A stretch of 64,000 bases of DNA from JAXDBM01 sp964460245. GTDB taxonomy: Bacteria; Desulfobacterota; Syntrophia; Syntrophales; Fen-1087. Both the position numbers and the translations under genes were made by a program. The notes under the pieces are model-generated. The model was not told the DNA's origin, did no database searches, and worked only from the letters and a program-made list of their open reading frames with translations. Of this stretch, positions 1 to 8,642 are shown piece after piece. Location: assembly GCA_964460245.1 (NCBI GenBank), contig CAYWTL010000001.1:3850-67849 (forward strand), read 5' to 3'. Within the stretch, counting starts at the first letter, position 1, and the number at the start of each line of letters is the position of its first letter.

Positions 1-714
1 TTTGAAGGTCAGTTCATGCCTTCGGCTCATGGCACAGGTCAGGAGGGCGGAACCAAACTTCCGCGCCAGGCCTGCGGGAAGGGGCTCCATAAAGAAAAAC
101 CAGGCATGCGCCCCGTTTCCGGAACGGGAACGCTCCAAGGCCACGGGGATGCCGAAAGTATTGCATACTTCCCTGAGCGCGACGCAGTCCATTTGCCAAC
201 CTTCATCGTCAAAATCGATGGCCAGAAGATGGCACAGATCATCCCGGCGCAGGGGGTAGAGGCCGGCGACAACACTCCCTCGGAGATGTGCCTCGATGAC
301 CTTTTCGTCCAGAGGATCGTATGATGGGTGAGGACAGTCAAAGCATTTCACTGTCGGTTTTCGGCAGATGCCCGCTTTCCATTCGTTTCGACAAACCGGT
401 GCGTATCCTACCCTGCCCTCTCGGTTCTGCCATCTCTTGGCGTACACATCCGCCCGTCCCTTGAACAGAGACATGAACAAGTGGATCTTTCCCGCCGCAT
501 TGAGTTGAGTGAGGATTCCCGAAGGATATTCCGCATTCGGAACATCCGATCTTTCATTTGCCGAAAACAGATGGGACTTAGGGTCTTGATCAGGATTCGG
601 CAATCGATCAGTAATCCCCAACCTTGCCTTCAGACGCTCGTTCTGTTCCCGTAGAGCGCTGTTTTCGGCAAGCAACGCCCGGTATTTTTGAAGCAATCCA
701 CTATCATTTTCCAC
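1..714 (-). CDS. TOTE-type archaeo-eukaryotic primase (AEP) domain protein, N-terminal part
   Basis: An open minus-strand frame runs from a GTG at 714 off the left edge (238 codons, no stop). It starts with a short coiled-coil-like segment rich in Leu, Glu and Gln. An AEP-like domain follows, with a cysteine cluster (CRKPTVKCFDCPH), the metal-binding stretch LLAIDFDDEGW and the motif ERSRSGNGAHAW. These are hallmarks I recall from primase domains of TOTE conflict systems, where the same protein or a neighbour carries a superfamily II helicase. The remaining protein lies outside the window. The start is inferred: it is the first start codon after an in-frame TGA. The gene begins 36 bp after the fic stop on the same strand, so the two are probably cotranscribed. 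Confidence 0.75.
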   Translation of the reverse strand, partial: MENDSGLLQKYRALLAENSALREQNERLKARLGITDRLPNPDQDPKSHLFSANERSDVPNAEYPSGILTQLNAAGKIHLFMSLFKGRADVYAKRWQNREGRVGYAPVCRNEWKAGICRKPTVKCFDCPHPSYDPLDEKVIEAHLRGSVVAGLYPLRRDDLCHLLAIDFDDEGWQMDCVALREVCNTFGIPVALERSRSGNGAHAWFFFMEPLPAGLARKFGSALLTCAMSRRHELTFK

Positions 715-750
715 AGAGCAGCCCTCTGTCTGTCTTCCCTCAGAAACACT

Positions 751-1965
751 TCATCGAGACAAGGTGGGATACAGATCCGGGAAAAACCAGCTCGCGGCAT
801 GGATCGGGAACCCAAGACGAACGTCGCCTTTCGGCGTACTCGAAATGAGCAGCCCATCCATGATAAGTTGTCCCAGGAGACTTCTCCCCGTCCGTTCTTT
901 GAGTCCTGACGCCTCGATGACGGCGCCCCGGGCTGCTTCACCCTTCACCAATACCTCCTGGAGCATTCGGGCCGATTCATTCCTCAAAGCTTTCTCCCCT
1001 GCAGGGCCGGGGATGATGCCGGAGCCGCGGAGTTCAATGTATCGCCGGATGCGTTCAACCAACTCTTCCAATCGCAGCAGGCCCCCCATGTATTCCACTT
1101 GGTCGAGACAGGCCTCCAGGAAGAAGCGGCAAAAAGAAATCAGCCCCTCATTGGACAGGTTACCCCTGCCGTCCAGATCATTCCGGCGAGGAGCATCGGC
1201 CTGAGAAAGGGCGGACTTGTATTCAATATTTCTCCGGGCCAACCCCCGGCTGACCGACCAGAGGCCGAAGCCACGGACAGGTATCCGGTGAAGGTAGGAC
1301 TCGGTGAATAGGCGCGCCACCCGGCCGTTGCCGTCGAGAAAGGGGTGAATCCACATCAACCGATGGTGGGCCGCAGCGGCTGCAACAAGTTTCAGCGAAC
1401 CATGATGCCTGTCCGGCGCATAAAAGCCACTAAAACGGTCGAGAAACGCCTTTAGCGCCCCATGCTCCGGCGGTTGGTGGTAGCCTACTCGGACGGACTC
1501 TTCACGGAGTTCTCCCGGCACGACCCGCCTTTCCTTTCCCGTTTCAGGATTCTTCACAACCCGAAACTCCTCCGGCAGTTGCCGGTAAAACTCACGGTGG
1601 AGGTCACAGAGAAATTCCCGGCCGGTTACATAGACTTCCGGTTCTTCCTGCAGCTTCTTCTCCATATCCCTCTGGACGGTGATATGGGCAACACTTTCCA
1701 TCTGAAGATTGCGTTTTGCCGGTTCGGAATCATACTCCTTCTGCATGGCGCGAACGATGTCGTAAGGGTGGGTGTTATGACCCTCGATCAGATTGGAATA
1801 GTAGCTGTTGATGATCCTGAGCAGCTCATGAAGCGTGTTGAGTGTCACGGGATGCTGCCGGGTGCCGAGCGCAGCGGATTTTTGGATCACCTCTAGGGCG
1901 AGGTCTTGAAGATCGTCCGCCTCTTCGGGCAGGAGTGGCGTCATTTGGTGGATTTGCGTTCGCAT
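751..1965 (-). CDS. Fic family AMP-transferase with C-terminal winged helix
   Basis: The 404-aa protein has a full Fic motif, HPFLDGNGR, at residues 207-215, whose His is the AMPylation catalyst. An N-terminal SNLIEG at residues 57-62 fits the class II inhibitory helix motif, whose Glu blocks the gamma-phosphate site. The last ~70 residues look like a winged-helix DNA-binding domain. Family members transfer AMP to hydroxyl groups of target proteins; the target here is unknown. The ATG at 1965 follows a good ribosome site (GAGGGAGC). A minus-strand promoter sits at 2000-2028, and TGCCGAT repeats overlap its probable start point, which suggests feedback control. It lies upstream of the TOTE primase gene. 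Confidence 0.9.
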   Translation of the reverse strand: MRTQIHQMTPLLPEEADDLQDLALEVIQKSAALGTRQHPVTLNTLHELLRIINSYYSNLIEGHNTHPYDIVRAMQKEYDSEPAKRNLQMESVAHITVQRDMEKKLQEEPEVYVTGREFLCDLHREFYRQLPEEFRVVKNPETGKERRVVPGELREESVRVGYHQPPEHGALKAFLDRFSGFYAPDRHHGSLKLVAAAAAHHRLMWIHPFLDGNGRVARLFTESYLHRIPVRGFGLWSVSRGLARRNIEYKSALSQADAPRRNDLDGRGNLSNEGLISFCRFFLEACLDQVEYMGGLLRLEELVERIRRYIELRGSGIIPGPAGEKALRNESARMLQEVLVKGEAARGAVIEASGLKERTGRSLLGQLIMDGLLISSTPKGDVRLGFPIHAASWFFPDLYPTLSR

Positions 1966-1980
1966 GTTGCTCCCTCGATT

Positions 1981-2098
1981 TGCCGATATTTTTGCCGATC
2001 TAATAATTTATTTAGTTCATATTTACAAGGTATTTTATACTAATAGGGCGTTTTAAGCTACCATTTATGCCGATAGTTTTGCCGATAGTTCGGCCGAT
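1981..2098. repeat. Five TGCCGAT repeats phased at 12 bp, in two clusters
   Basis: TGCCGAT occurs at 1981, 1993, 2068 and 2080, with GGCCGAT at 2092. Within each cluster the start-to-start distance is exactly 12 bp, and all copies face the same way. The left cluster lies between the fic -10 box and its start codon; the right cluster is in the gap before the defence operon. This is iteron- or operator-like. The binding protein is not known; the Fic winged helix and the XRE domain of the helicase are candidates. Confidence 0.75.
2000..2028 (-). promoter_or_regulatory. Probable sigma70 promoter of fic
   Basis: Read on the minus strand, TTGTAA (2028-2023) and TATTAG (2005-2000) are separated by 17 bp. 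The expected transcription start falls on the left cluster of TGCCGAT repeats, so a protein bound there would block initiation. Confidence 0.6.
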
Positions 2099-2409
2099 GG
2101 AGGATAGCTAGACTGGCCAGTTAAACGATTTTCAAGAAAATGACCGGTCTTTAAGGTCTATTTTGCAATGAGAACAATGGGTTAGTAATGAAAGCGACTG
2201 TAATTAAAATTGTAACCGTCGTGTAACTAAACTGTTACCGTCCTAACCGAAAATTTTCCTAGATGCTGATCGAAACACGCTACAATTATGTTGCATTTTC
2301 ACAAAAAATTCCTGATTGCTGTTCATGTGGTTTTACCTCGAAGAAAGTCACAATATTCTCAATGTAATTAATTTAATTAGATTTTTGGAACAACCTTTCA
2401 AGCAGTACC

Positions 2410-2435
2410 ATCTATCGTGTTACAATCTATCGCGT
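2410..2435. repeat. Direct repeat ATCTATCGYGT upstream of the defence promoter
   Basis: ATCTATCGTGT (2410-2420) and ATCTATCGCGT (2425-2435) differ at one base and are 15 bp apart. They end 6 bp before the -35 box at 2442, a usual place for a regulator. The XRE domain of the first operon protein is a natural candidate; this is inference. Confidence 0.5.
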
Positions 2436-2441
2436 GAACAC

Positions 2442-2470
2442 TTGACAACCGATATAACAGATGCTATATA
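2442..2470 (+). promoter_or_regulatory. Near-consensus sigma70 promoter of the defence operon
   Basis: TTGACA (2442-2447), a 17-bp spacer and TATATA (2465-2470) form an almost ideal promoter. The start codon of the first operon gene is 42 bp downstream. The stretch 1966-2508 otherwise has no gene; it is AT-rich and holds the repeats listed separately. Confidence 0.75.
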
Positions 2471-2511
2471 GTTCTTGACATTTTGATGGACGGGAGAGAC
2501 AAAATACTTTG

Positions 2512-5500
2512 ATGGCCGACCAGAAATCCATAGGAATCAAACTTCAAGACGATTATCCCGAGCGGATCAAAAGGCTCCGTGCCGGTCTCGGTCTTACTCA
2601 GCAATCGTTGGCTAATGCACTTGGAGTCTCCTTTGCCACCGTCAATCGATGGGAGAACGGCCAAACCAAGCCCTCGCAACTCTCCTGGAATCAGCTTCGT
2701 CAATTGGAGATGAGTCTCAAGGAAGAAGCGGCTCCCGATCGATCAAATAACGAGAAACCCCCACCGCCCATTCTCGATTTCACGGCCTCACCGGAGATCG
2801 TGAAAATGCTTGCCGAAGGCGAGAGACTCTCCTTCGGCCATCTGATGAACCCTACCTTCGCCACGGAAATCTCAAGCATCGATCCTCTGCCCCACCAGCG
2901 CATCGCCGTCTATGATCACATGATGAAGCAGGCAAGGCTTCGATTTCTATTGGCCGACGATGCGGGCGCGGGGAAAACCATCATGGCCGGCCTTTACATC
3001 CGCGAGATGCTTTCCCGTCGCCTGCTGAAGCGCATCTTGATCGTGCCACCTGCCGGTTTGGTGGGAAACTGGCGACGCGAGCTTTTGAAGCTTTTCAGCC
3101 TCTCTTTCCACATCGTCAGCGGCAACGATACCCGTCACGGGAACCCCTTCGCCGGTGAAAACGGTGATCAGGTCATCGTCAGTATCGATACCCTATCCAG
3201 CTCACGCGTTTTTTTCTGTCTGAAGGATCCCCGCGTTGCCCCTTACGACCTCGTCATTTTTGACGAGGCGCACAAGTTGGCGGCAAACCGTGGTCCGGAT
3301 CTCCGCATTCGGAAGACAGAACGTTACTGTCTGGCCGAGGCCTTAGCCGGCGTGAAAAGCAATGATCGACGCTGGCAATTGGACTGGAGCGCCTACCATC
3401 TCTTGCTGCTCACAGCCACGCCTCATATGGGCAAGGATTATCCTTACTACGCCCTCTGGCGGCTCTTGGAGCCCGAGGTTTTGTCCACGCCAGATGCCTT
3501 CGGCGAATATCCGGCGGATCAGCGGCAAGCCCATTTCATCCGTCGGACGAAAGAGGAAATGGTGTACCCCGATGGCCGCCCCCTCTACCCCAGGCGTATC
3601 TCCGATACCCTGGGCTACCTTTTGACTCAAGGTGACGTCAGCGAACAACGGCTTTATGACGAAACAACGGACTACCTGCGCTACGTATACAACAAGGCCA
3701 AGCTCCTGAACCGGGAGGCGGCAAGACTGGCCATGAGCGTATTTCAGCGACGCATGGCCAGTTCGACATATGCACTCCTGCGCTCCTTTGAACGGCGCGT
3801 CGAAAAACTGAGTATCCTTATCGACGAGATCCAGGACGGAAAACTTAGTCCCGAAGCACTTGTTGCCCGCCAGCAACGGTTGCACCTGGAAGACGACGTC
3901 TTCGATGCGAAAACAGCCGACGACGAGATTTCCGACGAGGAACGCGAGGAAAATGAAGCGGCCGAGGACAGGCTCCTACAAGGCGTTGTCGCCGCCTCAT
4001 TGTCAGACCTGCTGGCGGAAAGGGAACAGGTTCGGCAACTTCTCGACCTGGCGAAGCAGGTTTATGAATCAGGTCAGGAATCAAAATTCGAAAAGCTTCG
4101 GGAAGCATTGACCGATCCCCGTTACAGCGACGAGAAATTCATCATCTTTACCGAGCATCGCGACACCCTCCTTTTCCTCGTGAGACGCTTGAGTGGGATG
4201 GGATACACCGACCAGATCGCCCAGATCCATGGTGGTATGCACTATAGCCAGAGGGAAGAAGAGGTCGAACGATTCCGAAAACCGGTCACCGAGGGAGGTA
4301 CGCGTTTTCTGATCTGCACGGATGCAGCGGGCGAAGGCATCAATCTCCAGTTCTGTTGGATCATGATCAACTACGACGTTCCCTGGAATCCGGCCCGGCT
4401 GGAACAGCGGATGGGGCGCATCCATCGTTACCTCCAAAAGCACGATCCCGTGATCATTCTGAACCTGGTTGCCCCATCCACCCGTGAAGGAAAGGTTATC
4501 AAAACACTCCTCGACAAGCTGGAAAAAATCCGCAAGGAACTTCAGTCCGACAAGGTTTTTGACTGTATCGGCCGCTTCTTTGAAGGGGTATCCATCAAGC
4601 AATACATGGAGCTGGCCGTGACCGAAGACGCTGAAACGGTCGCCCGTGAACTGGATGGACGGCTGACAAAGGAACAGATTGAAGCCTTGGCAGAACGGGA
4701 GAGATCTCTCTATGGCGGTGGCGGCGACGTGGCCGGCGAGCTTCCGCGCCTTCGCGCCGACCTGGAGCGGGAAGTGCACTTCCATTTGCTCCCCGGCTAT
4801 GTGCGGCAGTATATCGAACAGGCCGCCCCGCTCGTGAATATTGAGATCGCGGGCGATCCAGGCGGCATCTTCTCCTTGCATCCGAAACGATTGGGCGCCA
4901 TGGATGCGCTATTACCGGATCTGGAGTTATACCCCGAAAAGACGCGGGAACGGTTTTCCGTTTCCCGGACCACGGATCTGCTGGCACCTGATGTAAAAAC
5001 GGGGAAGGACGATTTCATTTGGCTCCATCCCGGTGATCCGGTTTTTGAACGATTCCGATCTCTGGTAGCCGAGTACCTGGGCAATCAAGGTAAGCGCGGC
5101 GCCGTCTTTATCGACCCCAATACCGAAAAGCCCTATCTCTTTCACATGGCCCTCATCCATATCGTTCGCAAGGCCGATCCGGAAATCCCAAGACTGGCCA
5201 AGGACGAGTTGCTGGATTGTCGCCTGGTCGGTGTGAAACAATATGAAGGCGCGGAAATTTCACTCTGCCCCGTCGAACATCTTCTCCTTTTGCGGGGTGG
5301 AAGTGGCCTGCCTGCATCAGCTCAGCGACTGGCCGTGCGGGCCAACGAGGAAAAGGGTCATGTCCTGGCCTACCTTTCTGAACGAGTGGCCCGGGAATTG
5401 GCGCTTGATCGACGGCAGAGCTTACTGGATAGCCTCCCCGAACGAGAGAATTTTCTGCAAAGAGGCTTTGATTGCCAGGAAGCAGAGTTGGCGCTGTCTC

Positions 5501-6108
5501 GCGCCCGGCATGCTGAAAAGGCGCGGTCGGGCAACCGGAAAGCTATCGAAGCCTTGGAAGAGATAAAGCGCCAGCAGCGGCAACTGGTAAGCCTCCGGGA
5601 AGGCGCCATGGCCCTACTGCAGCGAGAACCGGAACTCATCGCTCCAGGTTCGATCGCTTTCGTAGCCCATGCCTTGGTCGTTCCGTCTTCCGATCCGGCG
5701 GATCAGGAACAGTATGACGTCAATGTTGAGCAAGTGGCGATGAAGGTTGCCCAAGCCTTCGAGGAGGCGGCCGGCGCCAAGGTGCTCGATGTCCATACGC
5801 CAGAACGAGCCCGCGCAGCAGGCCTTCCGGAGAATCCTGGATTCGATCTCTTCTCACTGCGGTCGGAAAATGAAAAACTGGGCATCGAGGTCAAAGGGCG
5901 AGCGGGAACAGGCAACATCGAGGTATTAGCCAATGAATGGGCCAAGGCCTGCAACATGCGGCAGGATTACTGGTTCTACGTAGTATATGACTGTGCCACA
6001 CCAAACCCCAGGCTAGTGCGGGTTCAAGATCCCTTCGGAAGCTTGCTCGCCAAGAGCAAGGGCAGCGTTTTGATCAGCGCCAAGGAAATCGGACAGGCAG
6101 CAATTTAG
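2512..6108 (+). CDS. SNF2-family helicase with N-terminal XRE HTH and C-terminal DUF3883
   Basis: The ~1198-aa protein joins three modules. Residues ~14-66 form an XRE/Cro helix-turn-helix (LTQQSLANALGVSFATVNRW). An SF2/SNF2 helicase follows, with Walker A DDAGAGKT (~149-156), DEAH box FDEAHK (~250) and a C-terminal half containing GEGINLQ and an arginine-finger-like QRMGRIHR. Residues ~1070-1170 resemble DUF3883 (NO VEIN C-terminal domain), with a nuclease-like FDL...EVKGR pattern. Such helicases in defence loci are thought to translocate on invading DNA. A TTG at 2509 directly precedes the chosen ATG; GGGAGAG upstream is the ribosome site. The HTH fusion suggests the protein represses its own operon. 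Confidence 0.88.
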   Translation: MADQKSIGIKLQDDYPERIKRLRAGLGLTQQSLANALGVSFATVNRWENGQTKPSQLSWNQLRQLEMSLKEEAAPDRSNNEKPPPPILDFTASPEIVKMLAEGERLSFGHLMNPTFATEISSIDPLPHQRIAVYDHMMKQARLRFLLADDAGAGKTIMAGLYIREMLSRRLLKRILIVPPAGLVGNWRRELLKLFSLSFHIVSGNDTRHGNPFAGENGDQVIVSIDTLSSSRVFFCLKDPRVAPYDLVIFDEAHKLAANRGPDLRIRKTERYCLAEALAGVKSNDRRWQLDWSAYHLLLLTATPHMGKDYPYYALWRLLEPEVLSTPDAFGEYPADQRQAHFIRRTKEEMVYPDGRPLYPRRISDTLGYLLTQGDVSEQRLYDETTDYLRYVYNKAKLLNREAARLAMSVFQRRMASSTYALLRSFERRVEKLSILIDEIQDGKLSPEALVARQQRLHLEDDVFDAKTADDEISDEEREENEAAEDRLLQGVVAASLSDLLAEREQVRQLLDLAKQVYESGQESKFEKLREALTDPRYSDEKFIIFTEHRDTLLFLVRRLSGMGYTDQIAQIHGGMHYSQREEEVERFRKPVTEGGTRFLICTDAAGEGINLQFCWIMINYDVPWNPARLEQRMGRIHRYLQKHDPVIILNLVAPSTREGKVIKTLLDKLEKIRKELQSDKVFDCIGRFFEGVSIKQYMELAVTEDAETVARELDGRLTKEQIEALAERERSLYGGGGDVAGELPRLRADLEREVHFHLLPGYVRQYIEQAAPLVNIEIAGDPGGIFSLHPKRLGAMDALLPDLELYPEKTRERFSVSRTTDLLAPDVKTGKDDFIWLHPGDPVFERFRSLVAEYLGNQGKRGAVFIDPNTEKPYLFHMALIHIVRKADPEIPRLAKDELLDCRLVGVKQYEGAEISLCPVEHLLLLRGGSGLPASAQRLAVRANEEKGHVLAYLSERVARELALDRRQSLLDSLPERENFLQRGFDCQEAELALSRARHAEKARSGNRKAIEALEEIKRQQRQLVSLREGAMALLQREPELIAPGSIAFVAHALVVPSSDPADQEQYDVNVEQVAMKVAQAFEEAAGAKVLDVHTPERARAAGLPENPGFDLFSLRSENEKLGIEVKGRAGTGNIEVLANEWAKACNMRQDYWFYVVYDCATPNPRLVRVQDPFGSLLAKSKGSVLISAKEIGQAAI

Positions 6109-6121
6109 GACAGGTAATTCC

Positions 6122-6454
6122 ATGAACCCTCTTCTGTCCGCAGCAACCATTATGGCTCTCAGTTATCGGGCGCTTCAGCTTAAGGAGCAATTCAGGGATG
6201 ATAACCTGTTTTCATTTTCGATTGAACTCTTGACAGATTGCCGTCATAGCACGTATGAACTATTCATTACCCCCCTCGGTAGCTTCGGCGAAAAGGCGCA
6301 GAGTAGCCCCGCAATGGGCGGCTCTTGCTTTATCCATACAACCCATTCGGATTCCGACCAACATATAAGACAATCAGCCGATTTGTATGTATTGTTTAGG
6401 GTCTATGCTCACAAGAAGGGTCATTGTGTTTCTATGCCAAGGAGGACTGACTGA
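6122..6454 (+). CDS. Small protein of unknown function (110 aa)
   Basis: I do not recognise this ORF. It starts 13 bp after the helicase stop, with AGGACAGG just upstream, and its TGA overlaps the ATG of the next gene (TGATG at 6452-6456), which supports real translation and coupling. The sequence has no obvious transmembrane segment or signal; the first third is hydrophobic and helical, and the rest is Ser/His-rich. It could also be a decayed remnant kept only to couple translation, so confidence is moderate. Confidence 0.45.
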   Translation: MNPLLSAATIMALSYRALQLKEQFRDDNLFSFSIELLTDCRHSTYELFITPLGSFGEKAQSSPAMGGSCFIHTTHSDSDQHIRQSADLYVLFRVYAHKKGHCVSMPRRTD

Positions 6455-7647
6455 TGAATAATCAAGAATTGGAAGAACTTCTCTTCGATTTGGAATCGGA
6501 TCGGATAGAGCGAAAAGAATCTATCGCCGATATGAAAAAGATCCGTCAGGCCGTCTGCGCCTTTGCGAATGATTTGCCCAATCATCGGCAGCCTGGCGTA
6601 ATCTTCATCGGGGCTCGAGATGACGGTAGTTGTGCAGGTCTACAGATTACAGATCAATTGCTACTCACGCTTTCTGATATGCGATCGGATGGCAATATAC
6701 TGCCGCTTCCCATGATAACTGTCGAAAAAAGAGTGTTAAGGGGCTGTGAACTGGCGGTCGTCATAACGGAACCTTCGGATCTCACGCCCGTTCGTTTTCA
6801 GGGCAGGGTATGGATTCGTGTGGGACCGAGGCGCGCAATCGCTACGGCAGAGGAAGAGCGACGCTTGAATGAAAAGAGGCGCTCGCGCGATCTTCCTTTT
6901 GATCTCTATCCCCTAAGCTCTGCATCAATCCAGGATTTGGATCTGGATCTTTTCCAAAGAACCTATCTCTCCGCAGCTATTTCACCGGATATTCTTGCAG
7001 AGAACCAACGATCGACGGAACAGCAGTTGGCCTCATTGCGTTTTATAACGCCCGATAGCCCTGCCATACCCACGGTAGCCGGTTTGCTGGCGGTCGGCAA
7101 ATCCCCGAACGATTTCATCCCTGGCGCCTATGTGCAGTTCTTGAGATTTGAAGGTGCGGAGCTGACAGATCCCATTGCCGACCAAAAATCCATATCCGGC
7201 CCATTATCACAGGTGCTCAGGGAACTTGATGAAATTTTCAAGGCAAACATCCGTATTCCAACAGATATTGTTTCAGAAGCCACTGAAGTGAGACGGCATG
7301 ACTATCCCATTACCGCAATCCAACAATTCGTGAGAAATGCCGTCATGCATCGCGATTATCAGACATCGAACGCACCGGTCCGCGTGACTTGGTTTGTCGA
7401 CCGTGTCGAAATTCAGAATCCCGGCGGCCCGTTCGGACAGGTCACCAGACAGAATTTCGGCCAACCTGGCATCACGGATTATCGCAATCCCAATATTGCT
7501 GAAGTAATGAAGAATCTCGGTTATGTGCAACGATTTGGCGTCGGAATTCAGATTGCCCGTAAGGCTCTTGCCGACAACGGAAATCCGCCTGCGGATTTTC
7601 ATATTGAAGACAACCATGTACTGGTGACGATCCGGAGGAGAACATGA
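6454..7647 (+). CDS. AlbA_2/Schlafen-type ATP-binding protein (RecG-like regulator family)
   Basis: The 397-aa protein opens with an AlbA_2 (divergent AAA_4, Schlafen-like) domain at ~1-125, marked by RIERKES, GVIFIGARDDG and a VWIRVG segment. The C-terminal half (~260-390) carries the HATPase-like region seen in this family (VRNAVMHRDY, VEIQNPGG). Such proteins are usually annotated as transcriptional regulators or ATP-dependent DNA helicase-related, although they have no helicase motifs. AAGGAGG (6439-6446) precedes the ATG. The stop overlaps the ATG of the ParA-like gene (ATGA). A nucleic-acid-binding or sensing role in the defence operon is inferred. Confidence 0.8.
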   Translation: MNNQELEELLFDLESDRIERKESIADMKKIRQAVCAFANDLPNHRQPGVIFIGARDDGSCAGLQITDQLLLTLSDMRSDGNILPLPMITVEKRVLRGCELAVVITEPSDLTPVRFQGRVWIRVGPRRAIATAEEERRLNEKRRSRDLPFDLYPLSSASIQDLDLDLFQRTYLSAAISPDILAENQRSTEQQLASLRFITPDSPAIPTVAGLLAVGKSPNDFIPGAYVQFLRFEGAELTDPIADQKSISGPLSQVLRELDEIFKANIRIPTDIVSEATEVRRHDYPITAIQQFVRNAVMHRDYQTSNAPVRVTWFVDRVEIQNPGGPFGQVTRQNFGQPGITDYRNPNIAEVMKNLGYVQRFGVGIQIARKALADNGNPPADFHIEDNHVLVTIRRRT

Positions 7648-8642
7648 GCATTCCCGTCATTGCCTTTTTCAATAACAAAGGAGGGGTAGGAAAAACATCC
7701 CTCGTCTATCATGTGGCCTGGATGATGAGCGAACTTGGGCTACAGGTCTTAGCAGCAGATCTTGACCCCCAATGCAATCTCACCGCAGCCTTTCTTGACG
7801 AGGACCAACTGGAGTCGTTATGGCCCGACAATGAGCAGCCGCCAAGCACGATTTACGGTGCCATTCGTCCTCTGCAGACGGGCATCGGCGATGTGACTGA
7901 ACCGAAACTTCAGAATCCGGTGGAAAATCTCTCGCTACTTGCCGGCGATATGCTGTTGTCCGGATTTGAAGACGGCCTTTCCGAAGCATGGCCCAAATGC
8001 CTCGATCGGGATGAACGCTCGTTTCGAGTTATATCATCCTTCTGGCGCATCATCCAAAAAGGAGCTGCACAAAAAGATGCTGAAGTCATCCTAATTGATT
8101 TGGGGCCGAATCTCGGCGCAATCAACCGCGCGGCCTTGATCGCATCGGATTATGTGGTCATCCCTCTGGGACCGGATCTCTTTTCTTTGCAGGGTCTGAA
8201 AAACTTGGGACCGGCTTTGCGGAACTGGCGGGAAGGATGGAAAGAAAGACTGCCGAAGAATCCTTCAAAGAACTTGATTCTTCCGAAAGGGGATATGCAA
8301 CCGTTAGGATACATCGTCATGCAGCATTCCGTGCGTCAGGACCGTCCGGTGAAAGCGTATGATAAGTGGGTATCCAGAATTCCTTTCACCTACGAGCGTT
8401 TTGTTCTCGATCGGGATACAAAGCTTCATCGAAGAATAGAAGGTGATCCCAATTGTTTTTCTCTTATCCGCCATTACCGGAGCCTCATGCCCATGGCCCA
8501 AGAAGCAAGAAAACCCATGTTTTTTCTAAAGCCAGCCGATGGCGCAATAGGTGCTCATGCCAGGTCTGTTCAGGATTCCTACAATGATTTCAAAGAGTTA
8601 ACGAAAAAAATCCTCTCAAAGGCAGGGATTCTTCAAATATGA
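7644..8642 (+). CDS. ParA/MinD-like P-loop ATPase
   Basis: The 332-aa protein begins with the deviant Walker A motif NNKGGVGKTS at ~9-18, followed by ADLDPQCNLT and a central VILIDLGPNLGAINRAAL, all typical of ParA/Soj ATPases. ParA proteins dimerise on ATP, bind DNA non-specifically and position cargo. No parB or parS-like partner is present here, so a plasmid-type partition role is unlikely. The gene overlaps its neighbours by ATGA at both ends, so it is a stoichiometric member of the defence operon. It may load or position the methylase/ATPase complex; this is inference. Confidence 0.85.
   Translation: MSIPVIAFFNNKGGVGKTSLVYHVAWMMSELGLQVLAADLDPQCNLTAAFLDEDQLESLWPDNEQPPSTIYGAIRPLQTGIGDVTEPKLQNPVENLSLLAGDMLLSGFEDGLSEAWPKCLDRDERSFRVISSFWRIIQKGAAQKDAEVILIDLGPNLGAINRAALIASDYVVIPLGPDLFSLQGLKNLGPALRNWREGWKERLPKNPSKNLILPKGDMQPLGYIVMQHSVRQDRPVKAYDKWVSRIPFTYERFVLDRDTKLHRRIEGDPNCFSLIRHYRSLMPMAQEARKPMFFLKPADGAIGAHARSVQDSYNDFKELTKKILSKAGILQI

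Noticed and set aside
7644..8642. Plasmid partition locus (ParA with ParB/parS)
   Set aside because: No ParB-like gene or parS-like inverted repeats nearby; the gene is embedded in the defence operon by overlaps.
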